From IMG/VR virus record IMGVR_UViG_3300032286_000586, positions 1 through 24,845 of that record: 24,845 nt of DNA; one strand, 5' to 3'. Below, piece after piece: positions 12,928 to 20,695 of the stretch (positions are counted from its first letter, which is position 1; the number at the start of each line of letters is the position of its first letter). Made by a program: the position numbers and the translations under genes. The stretch is from a virus. Under the pieces are notes generated by a model. It saw only the letters and a program-made list of their open reading frames with translations, had not been told where the DNA came from and did not search any database.

Positions 12928-13316
12928 CTTACCTCACTCCTACCGTCGCCAATGTTTCTTGACTTGATCACACGGTCACGTTCGGGATTCATGGCCTGTT
13001 CTTGTTCCCAAGTTTCTAGTACCACATTGCGGCATACCGCAGTAAACCAACGGTCTACAATGTTGGCATCAGTATCTGTTTTGTCCATCATATAGCCATG
13101 TCGTACCAGGTCGGCTATAAACTTTGCGTTCCAATCTAGTTCAAATGCACCGGCACTGATGTTTTCAGGATCTACATCCATGTTGACAATATTGACATAG
13201 GCTTCGCCCTTTTCTGTGGCAATCTCTTTGGCAGATTTAACTGGGGCTTTTTTTTCTCGAGGTTCGACAGTTTTTACCGCAGGTTTTTTCTTTTTAAATC
13301 TATCCAGGAATCCCAT
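12924..13316 (-). CDS. Conserved T4-like phage hypothetical protein (130 aa)
   Basis: A 130-residue protein with a very basic N terminus (GFLDRFKKKKPAVK) and a conserved core (GEAYVNIVNMDVDPENISAGAFELDWN, then DANIVDRWFTAVCRNVVLETWEQ). The core matches a protein of unknown function that I recall from T4-like cyanophages, which supports the phage assignment. The ATG shares its A with the stop of the dehydrogenase gene (TAATG). No catalytic motif is visible. Confidence 0.78.
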   Translation of the reverse strand: MGFLDRFKKKKPAVKTVEPREKKAPVKSAKEIATEKGEAYVNIVNMDVDPENISAGAFELDWNAKFIADLVRHGYMMDKTDTDANIVDRWFTAVCRNVVLETWEQEQAMNPERDRVIKSRNIGDGRSEVS

Positions 13317-14548
13317 TATCTTGTATCTCCATAGTGTATTACTGTCAGGTCTGTTCTTGATCGATCAAACGTCCTCCAAGGATCTACCACAACAGATCCT
13401 GGAAGAAAATCAAAATAGTTTACTTCTGTTTGTGTTTGACCAGTATATCCGTAGGTCACTTGTTTATTATGAGCCAATAAAATCACAGCCGGTTCTTCCC
13501 AATTGGAAAAAACATCAGTGATGTCATCTGCTAGAGGATCCACGTAGTTGATCTTGTGACCTGTTTGTTCTACATAGTGACCAATCAAGGTACTGTAACT
13601 GCCAATACAATAAGGTACATCTGGCTTGTAAGTCTTGCCGTGTATCACTATAGGTAGGTTGTGTTTTTGTGCTTGTGTGACCAAAAAGTCAGATAGATTT
13701 TTAGCTTGGCGCTCGCGGGCCAACATGATGGTGTCAAATAGATCATAGCCCACTTCGTACTCCTCGGCTAACCAACGCAAGGCAATGTTGTCGCGAGGAT
13801 GGCATGCACCAGCATCGCCCATGCCGGCAGTCATGTACTTGGGTCCCATGATACGCATGGTGCTATTGGCCAATGCATCAGTGACCACATCTACATTGAT
13901 GTGCCCAATTTTCATAGCAAAATCTTGAATCATGTTGGCCAGGCCAACCTTGGCACTGATAAAAGTATTGTAGAAAATCTTAATGGCTTCGCACTCGTCC
14001 CAGGTACCAATTTCAATACGTGGATCATTCTGCATGACCGGACGATACAGGTCAACCAGTTCGTGAGCAACACCAGTCCATCTGCCGTCTTCGGTCCCTA
14101 CCATGATCATTTCAGGATTGACCATGTCCCATTTGACCGATCCCATAGCAATCAAATAAGGATTGTATAGGAATTCGTGTATGGCTTCGAGAGCTGGAAC
14201 AAAGTAACGACGTGTGGTTCCAGGCAGTACAGTACTAATAAGAACTACTTTTTTAGGTGCGTTGGCATATTGATTGATCTGTTGTATTGCATCCATAACA
14301 GCATCGCGACCAAAGTCTTTGGGCGGCATATGGCTACTAGGAACGGATCCATCGTAGCCTTCGGCATGCGGAGTAGGAACGGCAATAAAAATCCAATCGC
14401 TTAGTTCAATTACTTGTTTGATATCGCATACCTGTACTGTATCACTGGTTCTAAGGGCAATGTCGTAGCCACGCACAGTGTAATGTTCAGCAAACACTTC
14501 GGCACAATCAAGTCCTAACTTGCCTAATCCAATAAACCCTATGTTCAT
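13316..14548 (-). CDS. UDP-glucose/GDP-mannose 6-dehydrogenase family protein
   Basis: A 410-residue NAD-dependent sugar-nucleotide dehydrogenase. The N-terminal Rossmann motif is GFIGLGKLGL (GxGxxG). The middle domain carries Lys190 and Asn194 (EAIKIFYNTFISAK) and the catalytic Cys249 in GAGACHPRD, the family's GxCxPxD site. GKTYKPDVPY replaces the usual GxxYKxxxxDxR segment. These enzymes oxidise UDP-glucose or related sugars twice to uronates for capsule or O-antigen. GGAG six bases upstream of the ATG, and the stop of the upstream gene directly adjoining the ATG, give a firm start. It opens the distal part of the sugar cassette. The substrate cannot be told from the sequence. Confidence 0.9.
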   Translation of the reverse strand: MNIGFIGLGKLGLDCAEVFAEHYTVRGYDIALRTSDTVQVCDIKQVIELSDWIFIAVPTPHAEGYDGSVPSSHMPPKDFGRDAVMDAIQQINQYANAPKKVVLISTVLPGTTRRYFVPALEAIHEFLYNPYLIAMGSVKWDMVNPEMIMVGTEDGRWTGVAHELVDLYRPVMQNDPRIEIGTWDECEAIKIFYNTFISAKVGLANMIQDFAMKIGHINVDVVTDALANSTMRIMGPKYMTAGMGDAGACHPRDNIALRWLAEEYEVGYDLFDTIMLARERQAKNLSDFLVTQAQKHNLPIVIHGKTYKPDVPYCIGSYSTLIGHYVEQTGHKINYVDPLADDITDVFSNWEEPAVILLAHNKQVTYGYTGQTQTEVNYFDFLPGSVVVDPWRTFDRSRTDLTVIHYGDTR

Positions 14549-14824
14549 CTATACTCCATATTTTAATTTTAACATCAACATCTCTTCACGGCTATACCAA
14601 CGAGTCCATACGGCAGGATCTCCAGGGCCGCTGATAACATATTCAGCACAATAGGCTAACGTAAGACATAACCATCGACCACTGACATGACAACGGCGAG
14701 GCCACAGTGACCATACAAGTTCGGTCTTGGCACGATTTAAAAATCTTTTATCGTCGTATTTGTCTGGTCCAATATGTTCTGGAATTGGCATATAATTGAT
14801 ATTGTATAATCCCTGAGGAAACAT
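14549..14824 (-). CDS. Conserved phage-type hypothetical protein (91 aa)
   Basis: A 91-residue protein with the conserved-looking block WPRRCHVSGRWLCLTLAYCAEYVISGPGDPAVWTRWY (quoted in part: WPRRCHVSGRW and GPGDPAVWTRWYSREEML). Proteins with this Trp/Arg/His pattern occur in many phages without known function. The start at 14824 shares a base with the QueE stop (TAATG); an ATG 24 bases further upstream would overlap QueE more. No membrane helix. Confidence 0.75.
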   Translation of the reverse strand: MFPQGLYNINYMPIPEHIGPDKYDDKRFLNRAKTELVWSLWPRRCHVSGRWLCLTLAYCAEYVISGPGDPAVWTRWYSREEMLMLKLKYGV

Positions 14825-15690
14825 TATTTGCCCCAACCGTTGCCCCACAGGTCTACGTGTAATCGTGGACTATAATTAAATCCACGGTCACAGCAGATGT
14901 TGGCAATGTTTAATTTATTACTTTCATATGGATCTACTACACCGCCTTGTGGCATCAAGTATACAACACCTTGAAATCCACCTGCCCTAAATGCATCCAC
15001 AGCTCGAATTGCTTCGTCTACGTGGTCTTCGGTTTCAACAACAAACTTAAGATAGGTGTGTCCAAATGCTTGATATTCATTAACTACTTCTGGACAGATA
15101 GCATCTTCCCACTTCTCTCCTGATGCACTCAGTTTAGCACTAACACTAAATGTAACTTCTCTTAGGAATCCAGGACCATCAAGTTGCCAATTCTTTAAGA
15201 ATGCTTTAAAGTCTTCTGATAACTTTTGTGTTCCGTTGGTTTCAAATGTAATATTCCTCAAGTCCTGCATGCGAGGATGACTCAACAACTCGCCATAAGC
15301 ACGTTGCCAGCCCAATAAAGGTTCTCCACCCGTAATGACCAAGTGTACATCATTACCGTTGTTCTGTTTCCACATTTTGTTGGGAGTTAGTGCTAACATC
15401 TGATCTACTAGATCTTCTGTAGTAACAGTAGGACTTAGATGCTTGAACGCAGGATGCCAACTTGCATAACTGTCACATCCGGTTTCTACCAAAGGTAACT
15501 CTAAGAAACTATTGTACATATGAACCACTTCGGCCACATCGTCTGCACCTGTTGACTTTTCACCTGGCTTGCAACCAAACCCTGAACAGGTAAAGTTACA
15601 GCCATAAGTGCGTAAGAACACACTAGGCACACCAACAAACCGACCTTCGCCCTGTAGACTATAAAATATTTCGCTTACTTTGATTTTCAT
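14824..15690 (-). CDS. queE: 7-carboxy-7-deazaguanine synthase (QueE, radical SAM)
   Basis: A 288-residue radical SAM enzyme that turns 6-carboxytetrahydropterin into 7-carboxy-7-deazaguanine. The N terminus EIFYSLQGEGRFVGVPSVF is the QueE substrate segment, and VITGGEPLL (118-126) binds SAM. The cluster cysteines are Cys31, Cys35 and probably Cys40, spaced CX3CX4C instead of CX3CX2C, with another Cys at 72 in ETGCDSYAS, an insert seen in phage-type QueE. Start at 15690: ATGA overlap with the phosphoribosyltransferase stop, GGGAAG upstream; the 12 in-frame codons before it belong to that gene. QueD and FolE of the same pathway are 5 and 9 kb upstream. Confidence 0.92.
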   Translation of the reverse strand: MKIKVSEIFYSLQGEGRFVGVPSVFLRTYGCNFTCSGFGCKPGEKSTGADDVAEVVHMYNSFLELPLVETGCDSYASWHPAFKHLSPTVTTEDLVDQMLALTPNKMWKQNNGNDVHLVITGGEPLLGWQRAYGELLSHPRMQDLRNITFETNGTQKLSEDFKAFLKNWQLDGPGFLREVTFSVSAKLSASGEKWEDAICPEVVNEYQAFGHTYLKFVVETEDHVDEAIRAVDAFRAGGFQGVVYLMPQGGVVDPYESNKLNIANICCDRGFNYSPRLHVDLWGNGWGK

Positions 15691-16226
15691 TTCCACCACT
15701 CTTCCCAAGGAAAAACAATCCAACAATCTTCTTCAGCCTTATTTAGATCAACGGCTGAATAGCTAACATTTAATTCACTCTTACTAGATTCATTATCACA
15801 CAGCACAGCCACACGCACATTGTTACCCCAAACAAGATGCCACCGAGGCTCATTGGGAAAACAACTGCTTTGCCAATCTTGTTTGATCCAGTTTAGTGTA
15901 GCACCCGAGTCATTGATATCATCTACAATAAGAATATTTTTACCACGTGTGCTGCGAGTAGGATCACTATCAAATGTGGCACCGTCATAGCCAAATGCAT
16001 CCTCGGCCATCCACAAGTTGCTTTCGCTATCGCCACCATCACGTAGTTGCACCTTGAGTGTTTCCATTCTGCAACCCAAATACTGACTAATAAGATTGGC
16101 CGGAACTAGACCGCCTCTTGTAAGGCCTACCACATAGTCTGGACGCCAGCCATCCGATTGTATTTGACGCAGGATTTCTTGGGTCTGTCGTTCAACATCT
16201 TGCCATGTATAATATAGTTTGTTCAT
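15687..16226 (-). CDS. Purine-type phosphoribosyltransferase
   Basis: A 179-residue type I phosphoribosyltransferase. The PRPP loop is ILIVDDINDSGATLNW, and DYVVGLTRGGLVPANLIS is the N-terminal pyrophosphate loop. Length and motifs are closest to xanthine/guanine or hypoxanthine enzymes (Gpt/Hpt type). It would make a nucleoside monophosphate from a base and PRPP; given QueE directly downstream, a deazaguanine base is a possible but unproven substrate. The N terminus MNKLYYTWQDVERQ is normal for the family, so the ATG at 16226 is right even though no ribosome site is present. A promoter ends 5 bases before it, so the mRNA is probably leaderless. Confidence 0.87.
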   Translation of the reverse strand: MNKLYYTWQDVERQTQEILRQIQSDGWRPDYVVGLTRGGLVPANLISQYLGCRMETLKVQLRDGGDSESNLWMAEDAFGYDGATFDSDPTRSTRGKNILIVDDINDSGATLNWIKQDWQSSCFPNEPRWHLVWGNNVRVAVLCDNESSKSELNVSYSAVDLNKAEEDCWIVFPWEEWWK

Positions 16227-16231
16227 ACACT

Positions 16232-16261
16232 ATTATACACTATTTGTTCAAGACTTTGCAA
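16232..16261 (-). promoter_or_regulatory. Sigma70-like promoter for a leaderless phosphoribosyltransferase mRNA
   Basis: TTGCAA (16261-16256), 18-base spacer, TATAAT (16237-16232); five bases later comes the ATG at 16226. The -35 region overlaps the end of gmd. No Shine-Dalgarno sequence lies between. Confidence 0.72.
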
Positions 16262-17231
16262 GATCTTTCTGATAGATATCCATCCAATACGCAATCATTT
16301 CGTCCATAAGTTGTTCAAAACTGTAGGTAGGAGCCCAGTCCAACAAGTTTCTTAACTTAGAGCTATCACCGCGTAAGTATGGTAATTCTTCTGGACGCAG
16401 GAACTTTTTGTTCTGTACCACATACTGACTATAATCCAAATCCAATTTGCCAAACACATAGTTACACATGTCACGCACACTACGAGTTTCGCCTGTGGCA
16501 ACCACAAGGTCAACCGGTTCACTATGGTTAATAATTTTGTGCATGGCACGCACATAGTCGTAGCTGTGTCCCCAGTCGCGATAGCTGTCCATGTTGCCCA
16601 TTTCTAACTTGTCTGTGAGACCTAGTTTGATCTCCACAGCACCTTTGACAACCTTGTTGGTCACAAAGTTTGATCCACGACGTGGGCTTTCGTGATTGAA
16701 CAGGATACCGTTGCTGGCATGCAGTTTGAATGCTTCGCGATAGTGACGCACAATGTTGTAGGCAAATACTTTACTGCAACCATAAGGGCTTACTGGCTTC
16801 ATGGGTGTAGTTTCACGTTGATACAGATCTTCGTCTACACCTTTGCCAAACATTTCACTGGAACTGGCCTGATAAAAACGTGCTTCTGGGCAGATGCTTT
16901 TGTAGGCTTCCAACAAGTTTAGCACACCAATGCTGTTGGTTTGTGCTGTGAACTGCGGAATGTCACTGCTGATACGCACATGACTTTGTGCACCAAGATT
17001 GTAAATCTCATCGGGCTTAAACATGCGGAGAGCACGTTCCAAACTGCTTTGATCGGTAAGATCGCCGTATTCTAATTCCAACGGAAGTCCATCTACACGA
17101 TTGCGCTGATGCTCTACTGTGCTGTTACGTCGCACAATACCAGTTACTCGGTAACCTTGTTCCAACAAATGCTCGGCCAAGTAACTTCCATCTTGTCCAG
17201 CAACTCCGGTGATAAATGCAGTTTTTTTCAT
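16248..17231 (-). CDS. gmd: GDP-mannose 4,6-dehydratase
   Basis: A 327-residue extended short-chain dehydrogenase. FITGVAGQDGSYLAEHL is the GxxGxxG nucleotide-binding loop in the exact form found in Gmd; the catalytic residues are Ser/Ser/Glu in QASSSEMFG (124-126) and Tyr150 with Lys154 in SPYGCSK. NHESPRRGSNFVTNKV and SYRDWGHSYDYV are further Gmd landmarks. The enzyme makes GDP-4-keto-6-deoxymannose, the precursor of fucose, rhamnose and perosamine sugars. AGGAC precedes the ATG. It follows the FdtA-like cupin gene by 14 bases. No GDP-fucose synthase or perosamine synthase is in the window, so the final sugar is open. Confidence 0.95.
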   Translation of the reverse strand: MKKTAFITGVAGQDGSYLAEHLLEQGYRVTGIVRRNSTVEHQRNRVDGLPLELEYGDLTDQSSLERALRMFKPDEIYNLGAQSHVRISSDIPQFTAQTNSIGVLNLLEAYKSICPEARFYQASSSEMFGKGVDEDLYQRETTPMKPVSPYGCSKVFAYNIVRHYREAFKLHASNGILFNHESPRRGSNFVTNKVVKGAVEIKLGLTDKLEMGNMDSYRDWGHSYDYVRAMHKIINHSEPVDLVVATGETRSVRDMCNYVFGKLDLDYSQYVVQNKKFLRPEELPYLRGDSSKLRNLLDWAPTYSFEQLMDEMIAYWMDIYQKDLAKS

Positions 17232-17245
17232 AATAGTCCTAGGGT

Positions 17246-17659
17246 TTATTTTCCGTCAAAAATGCTGTCTGTTCTAAATGTATCGGCTTCGTAGTCAGCA
17301 CCGCCTCTTGGGCCTTCGCTGAACACAATAAATTCGCTTTCGGCATCATCCAAGTAACGTAAAGCATGGATCTCGTTAGGTGGTGTACTGACCAAGTCAC
17401 CTACTTCTACCATGACCATTTGACTAGGTTCTGTAGATCCTACTGGCTTGTACCAGTATTCCATGCGACCCTTGGTCATTAGCATGTGTTGGGTTGACTC
17501 TTTGTGATAGTGATTGCCACGTAGGCTGTGTGGTTTGGTATTGACCACTGCTACATGGTGAATTTGTGTGTTATAAAATATGTCAGCAATGACACCACGG
17601 TCATCTGTGTGACGTTCGAGACCATCGATATTATCTTTGAATACGTTTACTTTTTTCAT
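17246..17659 (-). CDS. FdtA/WxcM-like sugar cupin (3,4-ketoisomerase or epimerase type)
   Basis: A 137-residue cupin of the WxcM-like/RmlC-like group. The conserved histidines are in RGNHYHKEST, followed by MLMTKGRMEYWY and the second cupin motif DLVSTPPNEIHALRYLDD. Relatives isomerise or epimerise 4-keto-6-deoxy sugar nucleotides, which fits the product of the Gmd encoded next. The ATG overlaps the methyltransferase stop as ATGA, and the ribosome site is weak (AAGG). An AATAAATA element 28 bases upstream could be a late promoter. Confidence 0.85.
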   Translation of the reverse strand: MKKVNVFKDNIDGLERHTDDRGVIADIFYNTQIHHVAVVNTKPHSLRGNHYHKESTQHMLMTKGRMEYWYKPVGSTEPSQMVMVEVGDLVSTPPNEIHALRYLDDAESEFIVFSEGPRGGADYEADTFRTDSIFDGK

Positions 17660-18888
17660 TGTGATAGGAACCTTATGTTGGGGTTGATATTTATTAGTGC
17701 TTGCTTGAGTGGCTCACTAATATTCCAGCTCAAAATTAAAGCATAGGGCTTTTCATGTTGAGCAAACTCTTGATCACTTAGCACCGGAATTCGTGTAAGT
17801 GGAGTGTATTTGCCTTGCTTGTGTTCGCTAGCGTCAGTAACACAGTGCAGGTGCGAAGCAGTAAGTCCGTGCCAGGTTAACCAGGTATTGGCCTTGGCAG
17901 CAGCACCAACACCAATAAACACAGCATCGGGTTCAGCTAGACGTATTTGATAAAAGTTGTGTAGCCATGCATCACGTTGCTGTTCAAATTGTCTTTGCAG
18001 GTTGTGATAAAAGCCCACACTGAATAGACCAATTTGTGTTTCTCTAGCGATATAATCTTCAACCACTATGGGTATACCAGCACCAGTAGCATGGCGAGCA
18101 ATCACACGAATGCTACCACCGTGATAGTTGACAAGATCCACATCTTCAATTTCCAGCCCGGCTGCTTGTAACAAATTCCATGCACTCTTGACAGTAAAGT
18201 AACTGACATGTTCGTGATATACTTGATCCGGCAAAGTGCCACGTTCAATAGTACTGAGCCAGTAAGGCAATTCAAATACAAAACGTCCGTCCGGTGCCAA
18301 CAAGGCCGCTACACCCTTGGCGAAATCTACAGGATCGTTGGCATGATTAAACACATTGTTGGCAATGATCAATGAAGCAGGTCCGTGGGCAATTTCAGCG
18401 GCCTCGCCCACAGCACGATCAAATACTGAATGTATGCAAGCTACACCACGTTTAACAGCCAGCCCAACCATGGCACCTGAACTGTCAATGCCTAGCACTC
18501 GTGTGGTGTCGGACTTGAACTGATGCACAAGATAACCATCGTTTGATCCAATTTCAACCACAAAGTCTTGCTCTGGAAAACGTGCTTTCATAGTGTTAGC
18601 ATATTCATCCCAATGGTCCCGAGCAAACTTGCTGTTGCTAGAAGTATAGCTGTAGCTGTAAAGATTATAACGATCTTCGGCGTTGCTGATGTAACGCAAC
18701 TGTACACTACCTGAATCGGCGTTCATCCATACTTCCAAAGGAAACACCGGTTCACTGAGATTTAACTGTTCTGGCTTGACAAAAGTGTCAGCATAGGCAT
18801 GCTGTCCAAGATCTAATATCTTGACAACAGGTGCTCCAGAAATTAAACAGTTATCGATTGATTGGCTGTGAGTCAAGCTGTGCGCCAT
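17656..18888 (-). CDS. SAM-dependent sugar C-methyltransferase-like protein
   Basis: A 410-residue three-part protein of the TylC3/NovU/TcaB9-like family: N-terminal region (normally zinc-binding), class I SAM fold (VVEIGSNDGYLVHQF, later IIANNVFNHANDPVDF) and C-terminal domain (VFIGVGAAAKANTWL, then CVTDASEHKQGKYTP). Family members methylate carbons of keto-deoxy sugar nucleotides. The zinc site seems lost: CLISGAP stands where CxxCG is usual, and the second Cys pair is also not evident. The start at 18888 overlaps the upstream cupin gene by 38 bases; two ATGs further upstream lack ribosome sites, so the start is tentative. It fits the gmd/FdtA set beside it. Confidence 0.85.
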   Translation of the reverse strand: MAHSLTHSQSIDNCLISGAPVVKILDLGQHAYADTFVKPEQLNLSEPVFPLEVWMNADSGSVQLRYISNAEDRYNLYSYSYTSSNSKFARDHWDEYANTMKARFPEQDFVVEIGSNDGYLVHQFKSDTTRVLGIDSSGAMVGLAVKRGVACIHSVFDRAVGEAAEIAHGPASLIIANNVFNHANDPVDFAKGVAALLAPDGRFVFELPYWLSTIERGTLPDQVYHEHVSYFTVKSAWNLLQAAGLEIEDVDLVNYHGGSIRVIARHATGAGIPIVVEDYIARETQIGLFSVGFYHNLQRQFEQQRDAWLHNFYQIRLAEPDAVFIGVGAAAKANTWLTWHGLTASHLHCVTDASEHKQGKYTPLTRIPVLSDQEFAQHEKPYALILSWNISEPLKQALININPNIRFLSQ

Positions 18889-19264
18889 AATAAGGTCCAT
18901 TTTTAATTTCAACGATAACAGCATCGTCTATTACTTCTAATGTATGCCCGCCACGATAGGTAGTCATACATTCACCGGCGTCTAATACAAAAGTATCAAT
19001 AGCGGTATCGTCTATGTCAAACAGTTGTACTTCCACCTGTCCTGAAAACACTACCCAACATTCTTGTGTGCCGACGGTTTGTCGTGCGGTAGCCACATGT
19101 TTGTGCGGATTAACTTGACGTCCTTGTTTTAAACTCATAGCCGAAACCTGTAGGATCTCGTCAACATCTGCGCTATCCACACGTCCTGGTGCCATGTTGC
19201 GTGTGTCCAGTACAGATACCAACAGTTTTTGGTCTATGCGGCTAAGGATATGTTTGCGATTCAT
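18851..19264 (-). CDS. WbuC-like cupin-fold protein
   Basis: A 137-residue cupin with metal-binding histidines in VNPHKHVATARQTVG and the barrel strands QECWVVFSGQVEVQLFD and CMTTYRGGHTLEVIDD. The pattern recalls WbuC-type proteins of O-antigen gene clusters and other small cupins of sugar metabolism; the reaction is unknown. The ATG overlaps the stop of the SDR gene as ATGA. It ends inside the methyltransferase gene. It is not a duplicate of the FdtA-like cupin at 17246. Confidence 0.78.
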   Translation of the reverse strand: MNRKHILSRIDQKLLVSVLDTRNMAPGRVDSADVDEILQVSAMSLKQGRQVNPHKHVATARQTVGTQECWVVFSGQVEVQLFDIDDTAIDTFVLDAGECMTTYRGGHTLEVIDDAVIVEIKNGPYYGAQLDSQPINR

Positions 19265-19806
19265 TTTACTGTTACCGTTATCACATGCATGGGATTCTCT
19301 AACACGCCGATTACCTGGAGGGCCATGTCTTCGGCAGTGGCACCACGATGGCCACTCATGGGCGATTGAAATGCACTGGGTTCTACCACAGTCAATTGGT
19401 TGTTACTGCCACGTTGTACTAGACCTTGCACGAATTCGCTTACAGCACGCTTGCTTTGATTGTAAGTAAGTCTGGCCACAGTCACATCTGGCCAGCTGGT
19501 CCATCTGGCGGCATAGCTAGACACCACAACAATACGTTGATCTCTAGCTACATCATTCAATTGACCAACTAGATAGCAAGGTCCTACGGTATTGGTCATC
19601 CACATGCTCCAGACGTCTGTGCTGATTTCACCGGCGGTTACTACTACACTATCATAGGTAGCCAACTCTGGAATCAATTGATCGCACTGTTCACGATCGG
19701 CAACATCAAAAATACTGTGTGGATAAATTTGTACTTCGCCTGAGTATTGCTCAGCAATGGCTCGTGCAAGAGTACCGCCACCAACAATGGCTAATCTACT
19801 AGGCAT
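19261..19806 (-). CDS. Short-chain dehydrogenase/reductase (SDR) family protein
   Basis: A 181-residue small SDR. The nucleotide loop is IVGGGTLARAIAEQY, the catalytic Ser is in VVVSSYAARW, and Tyr/Lys are in TYNQSKRAV (YxxxK). It is shorter than classical SDRs (about 250) and lacks much of the substrate-binding end. The ATG at 19806 has AAGGA just upstream and overlaps the glycosyltransferase stop by 8 bases; a TTG four codons earlier is an alternative. Placed between the glycosyltransferase and the cupin, it probably acts on a sugar or sugar nucleotide, but the substrate is unknown. Confidence 0.8.
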   Translation of the reverse strand: MPSRLAIVGGGTLARAIAEQYSGEVQIYPHSIFDVADREQCDQLIPELATYDSVVVTAGEISTDVWSMWMTNTVGPCYLVGQLNDVARDQRIVVVSSYAARWTSWPDVTVARLTYNQSKRAVSEFVQGLVQRGSNNQLTVVEPSAFQSPMSGHRGATAEDMALQVIGVLENPMHVITVTVK

Positions 19807-20656
19807 TATCCTTGACAATTCTGGTGGTGTTGGTGATAGGATCGCGTACAGTGTGGAACTGTATCATCTGCTTGTTAATGTCATTTTCTTTGAGCTTGGC
19901 CCAGGGATCCTGTTGATTCATTTTGACTTGTTTCCACCAATCAATACTCATGCCTATGCTCAACATGTGTTCGGCCAATTTATCAGTGTCGTCGATGCGA
20001 CGTTGAATGCGTGGTTGATTATGAAAGTCTCTAGGATCTAAAGGATTGCCTTCAAATCGCATTTTGTTTTTGCTGGTGTCATCTTCTTCACCGGTCAAGT
20101 CAGACTGATCGTGTGTTACATCAACTTCGATAATTTCCATCAAGTCCAACATGTAAGCAATTTGACTCACTTCTGCATCAATCATTTGATGCAAACTGAT
20201 ATATCCTAGTGTTTCAATCCAGGCCGCTGGCACTATAGGAAAAATACTGTAAGGATGATCGTTGTGGGTGTGTACTTTTAACAAACGGAACTGTCCAGTA
20301 TAGGAATCCACAACGGTGTCCCAATCTTGGGTATTCATAATGGCATCGTCGTTCCAGACAAAGATCCATTCAGCATCGGCTGACTCGGCCAAGGTATTGT
20401 AATAGCGATTTAGTGCGGTATAGCCTAGTCTATCAAATCCCATGACAGCATATTCTACACCGGATTCGTCCAGGTACGGCTCAATTTCCTCGTTAAAGTA
20501 GTTGAGTCCAATCTCGTCATCGTGGTCTAGACCCATCAGCAACTGTATGTTGTCTAGATTTTTGGCCTTGTCAATGATGCTGGTTACGCTACGCTTTAGT
20601 GAATCTGTGCGTCCACGTGTGGGTAATAGGATTGCAATTTTGTATGTTTTAGTCAT
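19799..20656 (-). CDS. GT-A fold glycosyltransferase-like protein (family 2-like)
   Basis: A 285-residue protein starting with the GT2 nucleotide-binding strand (KIAILLPTRGRTDSLKRSV) and holding a DXD-like motif in WIFVWNDDAIM. GLDHDDE follows the second strand. The C-terminal third is charged and helical. Members are frequent in T4-like phages and may glycosylate phage DNA, virion proteins or host glycans. No ribosome site precedes the ATG (ATATCTCACC), but a TATAAATA element does, so a late promoter with a very short leader is possible. It heads the run of overlapping genes that ends at 17656. Confidence 0.82.
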   Translation of the reverse strand: MTKTYKIAILLPTRGRTDSLKRSVTSIIDKAKNLDNIQLLMGLDHDDEIGLNYFNEEIEPYLDESGVEYAVMGFDRLGYTALNRYYNTLAESADAEWIFVWNDDAIMNTQDWDTVVDSYTGQFRLLKVHTHNDHPYSIFPIVPAAWIETLGYISLHQMIDAEVSQIAYMLDLMEIIEVDVTHDQSDLTGEEDDTSKNKMRFEGNPLDPRDFHNQPRIQRRIDDTDKLAEHMLSIGMSIDWWKQVKMNQQDPWAKLKENDINKQMIQFHTVRDPITNTTRIVKDNA

Positions 20657-20663
20657 GGTGAGA

Positions 20664-20671
20664 TATTTATA
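20664..20671 (-). promoter_or_regulatory. T4-type late promoter-like element TATAAATA
   Basis: A perfect match to the T4 late -10 octamer on the minus strand, 7 bases before the glycosyltransferase ATG, in a 39-base intergenic gap. No late sigma factor gene is in the window to support it. Confidence 0.4.
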
Positions 20672-20695
20672 GGCGTATATAATGGCCGGTAAAAA

